Of a DNA stretch of 64,000 bases, positions 34,609 through 48,732 are shown piece by piece. Made by a program: the position numbers and the translations under genes. The notes below the pieces were generated by a model. That model did not search any database and was not told the origin of the DNA. It worked only from the letters and a program-made list of their open reading frames with translations. The DNA lies in contig BDSL01000017.1 in the NCBI GenBank assembly GCA_003116995.1, positions 1,285,808 through 1,349,807 on the forward strand, in the 5' to 3' direction. The DNA comes from Yamagishiella unicocca. Lineage: Eukaryota > Chlorophyta > Chlorophyceae > Chlamydomonadales > Volvocaceae. Every line of letters begins with the position of its first letter. Positions within the stretch are counted from its first letter, which is position 1.

Positions 34609-34941
34609 CCCCGCTGACTCCCCGTCGCCCGACAGCCATGGTTTGCCTGTACGGACCATACCCCATACCAACGGCACGCCTCCTGGTTCCCGTGACCGGC
34701 AGTCGGACGCCACCGATGTGCCATTGCTACCTAGTCCTAGCCCGTAAGCTGCCACCGCGCCGTGCCCTCCGCCCCCCGCGGCCCCGTCTCCTCCGTCCCC
34801 AGCAGGAGGTGGATGGATGCGCCAGTGACGTTGCAATCTCCTGCGCACGCTGAAGAGAGCTCTGAGGGCCCTGTCCCGCATCCAATGTACATACACTATG
34901 AAGGACGCGCCGGGAAGGTATACAAGCGTCAGACCGGGAGC

Positions 34942-35047
34942 AAGGACCGGCGGGAGTCGAACCCGCTGCCCGCAAAGGGGCATTGCCACAGGGCCGTAGG
35001 AGCAAAACTCGGCAACCCTAAGGCCGCCATACAACCTTTAGTCCCTT
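34942..35047 (-). tRNA. Class II tRNA-like fold, second example
   Basis: On the minus strand: acceptor-like AAGGGAC/GGTCCTT with one mismatch, TA at positions 8-9, a D arm AAGG-(11 nt with GG)-CCTT, a 5-bp anticodon-like stem TTGCC/GGCAA with a ~23-nt loop, a variable arm TGCCC-CTTTGC-GGGCA and a T arm GCGGG-TTCGACT-CCCGC. It has better arms than its neighbour, but the anticodon loop is non-standard and the anticodon cannot be fixed. Confidence 0.35.
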
Positions 35048-35126
35048 CCGTCACCCGCGCGCCAAACGTCATCGGCACCTGGACACCACGGAGGCTGCGG
35101 AAACGCTAGGCACTGCACACCGCGGA

Positions 35127-35640
35127 TCAAGCGCTCCTCCAGGCCGCAGCGGCGTACAGCCACGGCAGGAAGGGCCACTGCTTCTCCCTGTCAATTGCTG
35201 CCGCCGCATGTGCCGGCGCCGCCGCTTTCCCTGCTGTCGGTGCCGCTGCTGCAATACTCGGAGCTACTGCGGCCTCGTGCGCCAGTGTCGGGCCCCGTCC
35301 CTCCCCCGGCCGTCGCCGCGCCGCCTGCAGCTGCATCCGGCCGCTGTCCCCGCTGCAGCCGAGCCCAATGTGTTCGGCGCAGAGGCGGCTCCGCGCGGCG
35401 GCTACGTCACCGGCTTGGCGCCCGCTGCCGTCGCTGCGGGCATCGCTTCACGCGACGCCGCCGCCGCAATCACGGTCCCCTGTTGCTGATCCTCTTCTCC
35501 CAGCAGCATGGCCTCGGCGGATCGCGCTCCCGGCTTGGGCTGCGGCTGCGCCTGTGGTTGCATTTTGCCACGGCGTTCCGCTCGCGATCAACGCGATGCG
35601 TTCCAGGCACCACCAGCTCTAAGCTCTAAGCTATCGATTC
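35127..35640. other. GC-rich coding-like patch
   Basis: An isolated GC-rich island in a less GC-rich region. On the minus strand one frame ends in an Ala-rich tail with DREKQWPFLPWLYAAAAWRS before a stop at 35127. On the + strand another frame reads AEPNVFGAEAAPRGGYVTGL. Both have alga-like codon use and neither is complete. It may be one exon of an unrecognised gene or a relic. Confidence 0.25.
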
Positions 35641-36913
35641 CGTTGCCAGCACCATGGGGCAAGTAGCGCTCGGAAAGGGGCTGCACTGAAGCATTCCGCG
35701 TTGTGAGGTGGGTGCCGGCATGCTACGCGCATTTCAATAGAACTTGTAGCTGTTCCAAAGCATCCTCTCCAAGAATGTTTCGAGTATGCGCAGCGCTGTG
35801 GGCCCGAGGTTAACGTATACGCGCGATCACGGTCCGGTTCCCACCGAGCTGATGTTCTTAAAGGAATTGCGACAAGGAAGCAATAAGGCGAAGCTTGTCA
35901 GTCTAACTATGCAAACAGGTTTGCGCATCTCGCTTGTGCAGAAATGTGTGAGGGTCCGTCCGGCAAGCGCCGGACAACTCACGAACTAGTTCGATGGCTT
36001 GCGAAGAATACACCACATAAACTACAGCGTTCGCTAGCCTGTTTCGCGCTCTTTACCACGCCGTAGTTTGTTAGCTGGATTCTGTTCTGGGGCCCTGGTC
36101 TTCCGGGAGGGGGGCGGATCGCCCGCTGCATGGAACAGTCATCGGCGGCAGCTTGACCGCCGAACTAACATGTCGAGTTCAAATAAGGCATAATTGTTAA
36201 AGGTTGAGAAGCCACCGACATTGTTGCCGTTCATCCAGCGGCATCTACATGCAAGTTTGCTTCCAGGACCGCGAGTGCGCGCCGCGACAACAAGGGCCAA
36301 AATTCCATATTTCACCCACATAGACTGGTTTCCCCTCTTTGGTAAATTCACTTCCTGTTTCCAGCTGTCAAAGCCCTGGCTCCGAGGCACCGAGGGCCAT
36401 TTCGTGGCAGTTGTCGTATAATCGCGTCAGCAGGGCATAACTGCATCTGCATCTGCTCTTGATAAACCCGAATTTTGGAACTGTACACGATTGTTTTGTA
36501 TACAGTCGGGCTTACGCAACCTGAACTGCAGGATAACCCCTTGCCCCGTAAACCTTTAATACGCCTCCTATTTAACAGCGACCCTCCAGGATTCCTTGCA
36601 CAGCCAGCTGGCGGCTTGGACGGCATTTGGATGGAGGCTTTGGCAAACTCAGGTGCGGCTTGTTCGGCAAATGTTATCTCCTGATCCTGCTGCAGGTTGG
36701 GAGTAGCTTCCTGGACCTTGAATGAGCGATGCTTAACTGCATGGATTAATATAAAAATCGATTATATGTCCAAGTTGCTATTGATTCATTCGTCAGCAGC
36801 TGCTCTCGTTCATTGCGAGGACAGGCGATGCTGCCTGCTGTTGCAGGCGCTCCTTGCGGCTCAATGACGCAGCTAACTCCATCGTTACCTCTGCACGTCC
36901 GATATGACCTCTA
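35641..36913. other. Intergenic, no gene recognised
   Basis: 1.3 kb with no supported ORF, RNA or repeat, leading into the repeat locus. Confidence 0.6.
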
Positions 36914-39746
36914 TGCCATGGCTAACGTCCACCGCCTAGGACGAGGGCATGCTTCAGGCCGAGGAACTTTTGCCCATGCTTCGAGTCCCGAGTTTGTCTC
37001 GCCTTCCAGTGGTATATTATTTGCTGCTCTCCAAGGCCGACATTATGGGAGGCCCAACGCGCCGTGGAACATGGTGAGCTATACGCCTTGTCTTTATTTT
37101 TATCCTTGCCTTTGTTTCAATGTCCTTGGCCTTGTTGCCCATACCCTATCTGTGAGGTTGATTGCTGTTGCCAGTCTCCTTCCCTGGTGCCCCTTCTAGT
37201 TGTTGGCAGTTGGGCTTTTGTTAGTAGCTCCATCATAGGTTGGCCTTTCGGTTGCCCTCCCGCTGTCTTCCCAGTTAACCTGTCCCCTGCATTCTATCTG
37301 CTTTCGCAACCGCCCTGCAACTCTGCCCCTGAGATCTTCTGTACATACCGCTGAAGCAGATTTCCACCTTCAATCCTCTCTCCCTACCTCCTGTTTCCCC
37401 TACCTCCAGTTTCCGTACCTCCCACCCAGAGGGGCTGGACATGTAGTCATCCTTTGCTGCCGCCACCTCGTCCTGCCCCACCCCTGCCGCCTCTTCCTCT
37501 CCTGCCGCCTCCCCCCTTCTACCCTGGCTGTGTCGTCCTTTGCCTGCGTCCACTTCCGCCACCACCACGTTCACCACCTCCTCCACCGCTGCTCCTGTCC
37601 ACCACTGCAGCCGCCTCGTCTTCCTATTACGCTCCTGCTGCAGCAACCGACCTCTCCTACTTCTCCGCTGCCTCGTCCCTCCACCACCACCACCCCTTCC
37701 CCCACGACCGCCACCTATCACAACCGCTTCTACGCCATGGCTAACGTCCACCGCCTAGGACGACGAGGGCATGCTTATGGCCCGAGGAACGTTTGCCATG
37801 CTTCGAGTCCCAAGTTTATCTCGCCTTCCAGTGGTATATTATTTGCTGCTCTCCGAGGCCGACATCATGGGAGGCCCAACACGCCGTGAGCTATGTGCCT
37901 TGTCTTCACCTTCCAGTGGTATATTATTTGCTGCTCTCCAAGGCCGACATCATGGGAGGCCCAACACGCCGTGGAACTTGGTGAGCTATATCCAGTCGTA
38001 TATTATTTGCTGCTCTCCAAGGCCGACATTATGGGAGGCCCAACGCGCCGTGGAACATGGTGAGCTATACGCCTTGTCTTTATTTTTATCCTTGCCTTTG
38101 TTTCAATGTCCTTGGCCTTGTTGCCCATACCCTATCTGTGAGGTTGATTGCTGTTGCCAGTCTCCTTCCCTGGTGCCCCTTCTAGTTGTTGGCAGTTGGG
38201 CTTTTGTTTGTAGCTCCATCATAGGTTGGCCTTTCGGTTGCCCTCCCGCTGTCTTCCCAGTTAACCTGTCCCCTGCATTCTATCTGCTTTCGCAACCGCC
38301 CTGCAACTCTGCCCCTGAGATCTTCTGTACATACCGCTGAAGCAGATTTCCACCTTCAATCCTCTCTCCCTACCTCCTGTTTCCCCTACCTCCAGTTTCC
38401 GTACCTCCCACCCAGAGGGGCTGGACATGTAGTCATCCTTTGCTGCCGCCACCTCGTCCTGCCCCACCCCTGCCGCCTCTTCCTCTCCTGCCGCCTCCCC
38501 CCTTCTACCCTGGCTGTGTCGTCCTTCGCCTGCGTCCACTTCCGCCACCACCACGTTCACCACCTCCTCCACCGCTGCTCCTGTCCACCACTGCAGCCGC
38601 CTCGTCTTCCTATTACGCTCCTGCTGCAGCAACCGGCCTCTCCTACTTCTCCGCTGCCTCGTCCCTCCACCACCACCACCCCTTCCCCCACGACCGCCAC
38701 CTATCACAACCGCTTCTACGCCATGGCTAACGTCCACCGCCTAGGACGACGAGGGCATGCTTATGGCCCGAGGAACGTTTGCCATGCTTCGAGTCCCAAG
38801 TTTATCTCGCCTTCCAGTGGTATATTATTTGCTGCTCTCCGAGGCCGACATCATGGGAGGCCCAACACGCCGTGAGCTATGTGCCTTGTCTTCACCTTCC
38901 AGTGGTATATTATTTGCTGCTCTCCAAGGCCGACATCATGGGAGGCCCAACACGCCGTGGAACTTGGTGAGCTATATCCAGTCGTATATTATTTGCTGCT
39001 CTCCGAGGCCGACATTATGGGAGGCCCAACGCGCCGTGGAACATGGTGAGCTATACGCCTTGTCTTTATTTTTATCCTTGCCTTTGTTTCAATGTCCTTG
39101 GCCTTGTTGCCCATACCCTATCTGTGAGGTTGATTGCTGTTGCCAGTCTCCTTCCCTGGTGCCCCTTCTAGTTGTTGGCAGTTGGGCTTTTGTTAGTAGC
39201 TCCATCATAGGTTGGCCTTTCGGTTGCCCTCCCGCTGTCTTCCCAGTTAACCTGTCCCCTGCATTCTATCTGCTTTCGCAACCGCCCTGCAACTCTGCCC
39301 CTGAGATCTTCTGTACATACCGCTGAAGCAGATTTCCACCTTCAATCCTCTCTCCCTACCTCCTGTTTCCCCTACCTCCAGTTTCCGTACCTCCCACCCA
39401 GAGGGGCTGGACATGTAGTCATCCTTTGCTGCCGCCACCTCGTCCTGCCCCACCCCTGCCGCCTCTTCCTCTCCTGCCGCCTCCCCCCTTCTACCCTGGC
39501 TGTGTCGTCCTTTGCCTGCGTCCACTTCCGCCACCACCACGTTCACCACCTCCTCCACCGCTGCTCCTGTCCACCACTGCAGCCGCCTCGTCTTCCTATT
39601 ACGCTCCTGCTGCAGCAACCGACCTCTCCTACTTCTCCACTACCTCGTCCCTCCACCACCACCACCCCTTCCCCCACGACCGCCACCTACCACAACCGCT
39701 TCTACGCCATGGCTAACGTCCACCGCCTAGGACGACGAGGGCATGC
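36914..39746 (+). repeat. Tandem 986-bp repeat units with internal triplication
   Basis: The landmark GCCATGGCTAACGTCCACCG occurs at 36914, 37734, 38720 and 39706; the last two intervals are exactly 986 bp and the units are nearly identical. The first unit (820 bp) lacks part of the interior. In the full units a block around TATATTATTTGCTGCTCTCC followed by GGGAGGCCCAAC occurs three times (e.g. ~37835, 37920, 37998), but only once in the first unit, which accounts for the length difference. The fourth unit stops at ~39746. Apparent ORFs change register between units and have no recognised domain. Confidence 0.9.
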
Positions 39747-40218
39747 TTCGACTGCTGGCACCGCTGGTGCTGCCGACACTGCTGCCACCGCCGACATCAC
39801 TTATTCCGTCTACAGCACGTCTACAGCACCGTTGCCACCATCACCCGCCACCAGTGCTGCCTTCACCACATCCTCCTTCTCTGCCATCACTGCCACCACC
39901 TACCTTCGCTGCAAACAGCATCGCTGGCTGCCACCGCCAACCTCAAGCCCTGCTACCACTACCACCTTCACCACCACCACCACCACCACCTCCTTCACTG
40001 CCGCCAAGGCCTTCGATGTCGCCGCTGCCACCACCACTACTAACACTGCTATAACCACCGCTGCTAAAGCCGTCTCCTCTTCAGCCCCCATCTCTCCCCA
40101 CATCTTCCTCCTCTGCCACCACCACCATCCCCGGTGCATCTTTCTTTGCCACCTCTTCTGCTGCAGTACTGCAGTGCCTGCCACCAGCCTGTCATGTCCT
40201 CCTTCGCCGCTTCTTCTT
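39747..40218 (+). repeat. ACC/GCC/ACT trinucleotide-rich stretch
   Basis: Irregular runs of ACC, GCC, GCT and ACT codon-like triplets, reading Thr/Ala/Ser-rich in one frame. It joins the 986-bp array to the (CCCA)n array. The region at 50757-52250 has the complementary GGT/GGC character. Confidence 0.7.
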
Positions 40219-42090
<1,872 letters not shown>

Positions 42091-45000
42091 CCATAAAACA
42101 AATTGCAATCGGTTTACAATAGAAAAGTGACTAGAATGTTTGCCTTTATCCTCAAGGTTTTAAAATTCATATCTCGACAACCATTTTGAACGCGTTTAAC
42201 GGTAGAAAAGAGACCCTAACGTTTTGCCGATTTTCTCGAGTTTTTGGAACATTTGACGTCACTTTTTGGTAATTTTGAAAATTCATATCTCGACAACCAC
42301 TTTGCCGCTTGATGTAAAAAGTGGATAGGTTTGTTAAGCACGACGTGTTCTACCTTTTATCTCATATCCGTACAACAAATTACACACGTTTCACGGTAGA
42401 AAAGCGACCCTAACGTTTTGCCGATTTTCTCGAAGTTTTGGAACATTTGACGTCACTTTTTGGTAATTTTGAAAATTCATATCTCGACAACCACTTTGCC
42501 GCTTGATGTAAAAAGTGGATAGGTTTGTTAAGCACGACGTGTTCTACCTTTTATCTCATATCCGTACAACAAATTACACACGTTTCACCGTAGAAAAGAG
42601 ACCCTAACGTTTTGCCGATTTTCTCGAGTTTTTGGAACATTTGACGTCACTTTTTGGTAATTTTGAAAATTCATATCTCGACAACCACTTTGCCGCTTGA
42701 TGTAAAAAGTGGATAGGTTTGTTAAGCACGACGTGTTCTACCTTTTATCTCATATCCGTACAACAAATTACACACGTTTCACGGTAGAAAAGCGACCCTA
42801 ACGTTTTGCCGATTTTCTCGAAGTTTTGGAACATTTGACGTCACTTTTTGGTAATTTTGAAAATTCATATCTCGACAACCACTTTGCCGCTTGATGTAAA
42901 AAGTGGATAGGTTTGTTAAGCACGACGTGTTCTACCTTTTATCTCATATCCGTACAACAAATTACACACGTTTCACCGTAGAAAAGCGACCCTAACGTTT
43001 TGCCGATTTTCTCGAAGTTTTGGAACATTTGACGTCACTTTTTGGTAATTTTGAAAATTCATATCTCGACAACCACTTTGCCGCTTGATGTAAAAAGTGG
43101 ATAGGTTTGTTAAGCACGACGTGTTCTACCTTTTATCTCATATCCGTACAACAAATTACACACGTTTCACGGTAGAAAAGCGACCCTAACGTTTTGCCGA
43201 TTTTCTCGAAGTTTTGGAACATTTGACGTCACTTTTTGGTAATTTTGAAAATTCATATCTCGACAACCACTTTGCCGCTTGATGTAAAAAGTGGATAGGT
43301 TTGTTAAGCACGACGTGTTCTACCTTTTATCTTATATCCGTACAACAAATTACACACGTTTCACGGTAGAAAAGCGACCCTAACGTTTTGCCGATTTTCT
43401 CGAAGTTTTGGAACATTTGACGTCACTTTTTGGTAATTTTGAAAATTCATATCTCGACAACCACTTTGCCGCTTGATGTAAAAAGTGGATAGGTTTGTTA
43501 AGCACGACGTGTTCTACCTTTTATCTTATATCCGTACAACAAATTACACACGTTTCACGGTAGAAAAGCGACCCTAACGTTTTGCCGATTTTCTCGAAGT
43601 TTTGGAACATTTGACGTCACTTTTTGGTAATTTTGAAAATTCATATCTCGACAACCACTTTGCCGCTTGATGTAAAAAGTGGATAGGTTTGTTAAGCACG
43701 ACGTGTTCTACCTTTTATCTCATAGCCGTACAACAAATTACACACGTTTCACCGTAGAAAAGCGACCCTAACGTTTTGCCGATTTTCTCGAAGTTTTGGA
43801 ACATTTGACGTCACTTTTTGGTAATTTTGAAAATTCATATCTCGACAACCACTTTGCCGCTTGATGTAAAAAGTGGATAGGTTTGTTAATCACGACGTGT
43901 TCTACCTTTTATCTCATATCCGTACAACAAATTGCACGCGTTTAACGGTAGAAAAGCGACCCTAACGTTTTGCCGATTTTCTCGAAGTTTTGGAACATTT
44001 GACGTCACTTTTTGGTAATTTTGAAAATTCATATCTCGACAACCACTTTGCCGCTTGATGTAAAAAGTGGATAGGTTTGTTAAGCACGACGTGTTCTACC
44101 TTTTATCTTATATCCGTACAACAAATTACACACGTTTTACGGTAGAAAAGCGACCCTAACGTTTTGCCGATTTTCTCGAAGTTTTGGAACATTTGACGTC
44201 ACTTTTTGGTAATTTTGAAAATTCATATCTCGACAACCACTTTGCCGCTTGATGTAAAAAGTGGATAGGTTTGTTAAGCACGACGTGTTCTACCTTTAAT
44301 CTCATATCCGTACAACAAATTGCACGCGTTTAACGGTAGAAAAGCGACCCTAACGTTTTGCCGATTTTCTCGAGTTTTTGGAACATTTGACGTCACTTTT
44401 TGGTAATTTTGAAAATTCATATCTCGACAACCACTTTGCCGCTTGATGTAAAAAGTGGATAGGTTTGTTAAGCACGACGTGTTCTACCTTTTATCTCATA
44501 TCCGTACAACAAATTACACACGTTTCACGGTAGAAAAGCGACCCTAACGTTTTGCCGATTTTCTCGAAGTTTTGGAACATTTGACGTCACTTTTTGGTAA
44601 TTTTGAAAATTCATATCTCGACAACCACTTTGCCGCTTGATGTAAAAAGTGGATAGGTTTGTTAAGCACGACGTGTTCTACCTTTTATCTCATATCCGTA
44701 CAACAAATTGCACGCGTTTTACGGTAGAAAAGCGACCCTAACGTTTTGCCGATTTTCTCGAGTTTTTGGAACATTTGACGTCACTTTTTGGTAATTTTGA
44801 AAATTCATATCTCGACAACCACTTTGCCGCTTGATGTAAAAAGTGGATAGGTTTGTTAAGCACGACGTGTTCTACCTTTTATCTCATATCCGTACAACAA
44901 ATTACACACGTTTCACGGTAGAAAAGCGACCCTAACGTTTTGCCGATTTTCTCGAAGTTTTGGAACATTTGACGTCACTTTTTGGTAATTTTGAAAATTC

Positions 45001-48000
45001 ATATCTCGACAACCACTTTGCCGCTTGATGTAAAAAGTGGATAGGTTTGTTAAGCACGACGTGTTCTACCTTTTATCTCATATCCGTACAACAAATTGCA
45101 CGCGTTTAACGGTAGAAAAGCGACCCTAACGTTTTGCCGATTTTCTCGAGTTTTTGGAACATTTGACGTCACTTTTTGGTAATTTTGAAAATTCATATCT
45201 CGACAACCACTTTGCCGCTTGATGTAAAAAGTGGATAGGTTTGTTAAGCACGACGTGTTCTACCTTTTATCTCATATCCGTACAACAAATTACACACGTT
45301 TCACGGTAGAAAAGCGACCCTAACGTTTTGCCGATTTTCTCGAAGTTTTGGAACATTTGACGTCACTTTTTGGTAATTTTGAAAATTCATATCTCGACAA
45401 CCACTTTGCCGCTTGATGTAAAAAGTGGATAGGTTTTTTAAGCACGACGTGTTCTACCTTTTATCTCATATCCGTACAACAAATTGCACGCGTTTTACGG
45501 TAGAAAAGCGACCCTAACGTTTTGCCGATTTTCTCGAGTTTTTGGAACATTTGACATCACTTTTTGGTAATTTTGAAAATTCATATCTCGACAACCACTT
45601 TGCCGCTTGATGTAAAAAGTGGATAGGCTTGTTAAGCACGACGTGTTCTACCTTTTATCTCATATCCGTACAACTAATTACACACGTTTCACGGTAGAAA
45701 AGCGACCCTACCGGTTTGCCGATTTTCTCGAAGTTTTGGGACATTTGACGTCACTTTTTGGTAATTTTGAAAATTCATATCTCAACAACCACTTTGCCGC
45801 TTGATGTAAAAAGTGGATAGGTTTGTTAAGCACGACGTGTTCTACCTTTTATCTCATATCCGTACAACAAATTGCACGCGTTTAACGGTAGAAAAGCGAC
45901 CCTAACGTTTTGCCGATTTTCTCGAGTTTTTGGAACATTTGACATCACTTTTTGGTAATTTTGAAAATTCATATCTCGACAACCACTTTGCCGCTTGATG
46001 TAAAAAGTGGATAGGTTTGTTAAGCACGACGTGTTCTACCTTTTATCTCATATCCGTACAACTAATTGCACGCGTTTAACGGTAGAAAAGCGACCCTAAC
46101 GTTTTGCCGATTTTCTCGAAGTTTTGGAACATTTGACGTCACTTTTTGGTAATTTTGAAAATTCATATCTCGACAACCACTTTGCCGCTTGATGTAAAAA
46201 GTGGATAGGTTTGTTAAGCACGACGTGTTCTACCTTTTATCTCATATCCGTACAACAAATTACACACGTTTCACGGTAGAAAAGCGACCCTAACGTTTTG
46301 CCGATTTTCTCGAAGTTTTGGAACATTTGACGTCACTTTTTGGTAATTTTGAAAATTCATATCTCGACAACCACTTTGCCGCTTGATGTAAAAAGTGGAT
46401 AGGTTTGTTAAGCACGACGTGTTCTACCTTTTATCTCATATCCGTACAACAAATTGCACGCGTTTAACGGTAGAAAAGCGATCCTAACGTTTTGCCGATT
46501 TTCTCGAAGTTTTGGAACATTTGACGTCACTTTTTGGTAATTTTGAAAATTCATATCTCGACAACCACTTTGCCGCTTGATGTAAAAAGTGGATAGGTTT
46601 GTTAAGCACGACGTGTTCTACCTTTTATCTCATATCCGTACAACAAATTACACACGTTTCACGGTAGAAAAGCGACCCTAACGTTTTGCCGATTTTCTCG
46701 AAGTTTTGGAACATTTGACGTCATTTTTTGGTAATTTTGAAAATTCATATCTCGACAACCACTTTGCCGCTTGATGTAAAAAGTGGATAGGTTTGTTAAG
46801 CACGACGTGTTCTACCTTTTATCTCATATCCGTACAACAAATTGCACGCGTTTTACGGTAGAAAAGCGATCCTAACGTTTTGCCGATTTTCTCGAAGATT
46901 TGGAACATTTGACGTCACTTTTTGGTAATTTTGAAAATTCATATCTCGACAACCATTTTGCCGCTTGATGTAAAAAGTGGATAGGTTTGTTAAGCACGAC
47001 GTGTTCTACCTTTTATCTCATATCCGTACAACAAATTGCACGCGTTTAACGGTAGAAAAGCGACCCTAACGTTCTGCCGATTTTCTCGAAGATTTGGAAC
47101 ATTTGACGTCACTTTTTGGTAATTTTGAAAATTCATATCTCGACAACCACTTTGCCGCTTGATGTAAAAAGTGGATAGGTTTGTTAAGCACGACGTGTTC
47201 TACCTTTTATCTCATATCCGTACAACAAATTGCACGCGTTTAACGGTAGAAAAGCGACCCTACCGTTTTGCCGATGTTCTCGAAGATTTGGAACATTTGA
47301 CGTCACTTTTTGGTAATTTTGAAAATTCATATCTCGACAACCACTTTGCCGCTTGATGTAAAAAGTGGATAGGTTTGTTAAGCACGACGTGTTCTACCTT
47401 TTATCTCATATCCGTACAACAAATTGCACGCGTTTAACGGTAGAAAAGCGATCCTAACGTTTTGCCGATTTTCTCGAAGATTTGGAACATTTGACATCAC
47501 TTTTTGGTAATTTTGAAAATTCATATCTCGACAACCACTTTGCCGCTTGATGTAAAAAGTGGATAGGTTTGTTAAGCACGACGTGTTCTACCTTTTATCT
47601 CATATCCGTACAACTAATTGCACGCGTTTAACGGTAGAAAAGCGACCCTAACGTTTTGCCGATTTTCTCGAAGTTTTGGAACATTTGACGTCACTTTTTG
47701 GTAATTTTGAAAATTCATATCTCGACAACCACTTTGCCGCTTGATGTAAAAAGTGGATAGGTTTGTTAAGCACGACGTGTTCTACCTTTTATCTCATATC
47801 CGTACAACAAATTACACACGTTTCACGGTAGAAAAGCGACCCTAACGTTTTGCCGATTTTCTCGAAGTTTTGGAACATTTGACGTCACTTTTTGGTAATT
47901 TTGAAAATTCATATCTCGACAACCACTTTGCCGCTTGATGTAAAAAGTGGATAGGTTTGTTAAGCACGACGTGTTCTACCTTTTATCTCATATCCGTACA

Positions 48001-48732
48001 ACAAATTGCACGCGTTTTACGGTAGAAAAGCGATCCTAACGTTTTGCCGATTTTCTCGAAGATTTGGAACATTTGACGTCACTTTTTGGTAATTTTGAAA
48101 ATTCATATCTCGACAACCATTTTGCCGCTTGATGTAAAAAGTGGATAGGTTTGTTAAGCACGACGTGTTCTACCTTTTATCTCATATCCGTACAACAAAT
48201 TGCACGCGTTTAACGGTAGAAAAGCGACCCTACCGTTTTGCCGATGTTCTCGAAGATTTGGAACATTTGACGTCACTTTTTGGTAATTTTGAAAATTCAT
48301 ATCTCGACAACCATTTTGCCGCTTGATGTAAAAAGTGGATAGGTTTGTTAAGCACGACGTGTTCTACCTTTTATCTCATATCCGTACAACAAATTGCACG
48401 CGTTTAACGGTAGAAAAGCGACCCTAACGTTTTGCCGATTTTCTCGAAGATTTGGAACATTTGACGTCACTTTTTGGTAATTTTGAAAATTCATATCTCG
48501 ACAACCACTTTGCCGCTTGATGTAAAAAGTGGATAGGTTTGTTAAGCACGACGTGTTCTACCTTTTATCTCATATCCGTACAACAAATTGCACGCGTTTA
48601 ACGGTAGAAAAGCGACCCTACCGTTTTGCCGATTTTCTCGAAGATTTGGAACATTTGACGTCACTTTTTGGTAATTTTGAAAATTCATATCTCGACAACC
48701 ACTTTGCCGCTTGATGTAAAAAAGTGGATAGG
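42091..48732 (+). repeat. AT-rich 194-bp satellite, about 34 copies
   Basis: The anchor GTTTTGCCGATTTTCTCGA recurs every 194 bp from 42221 to 48623 (33 exact steps). The first copy (42091-42220) is truncated and diverged, and the last ends at GTGGATAGGT where it meets (TGGG)n. Monomers are well conserved and far more AT-rich than the flanking genome. Two variant types are obvious: A (TTACACACGTTTCACGG) and B (TTGCACGCGTTTAACGG or TTTACGG). The short 61-aa ORFs inside monomers have no other support. Confidence 0.97.

Noticed and set aside
45619..48714. Recurrent 61-aa ORF (MDRxVKHDVFYLLSHIR...)
   Set aside because: It is one frame of the 194-bp satellite seen only in monomers lacking a stop by chance; there is no codon-level constraint.
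42091..48732. CRISPR-like array
   Set aside because: The full 194-bp unit is conserved with no unique spacers; this is satellite DNA in a eukaryotic genome.
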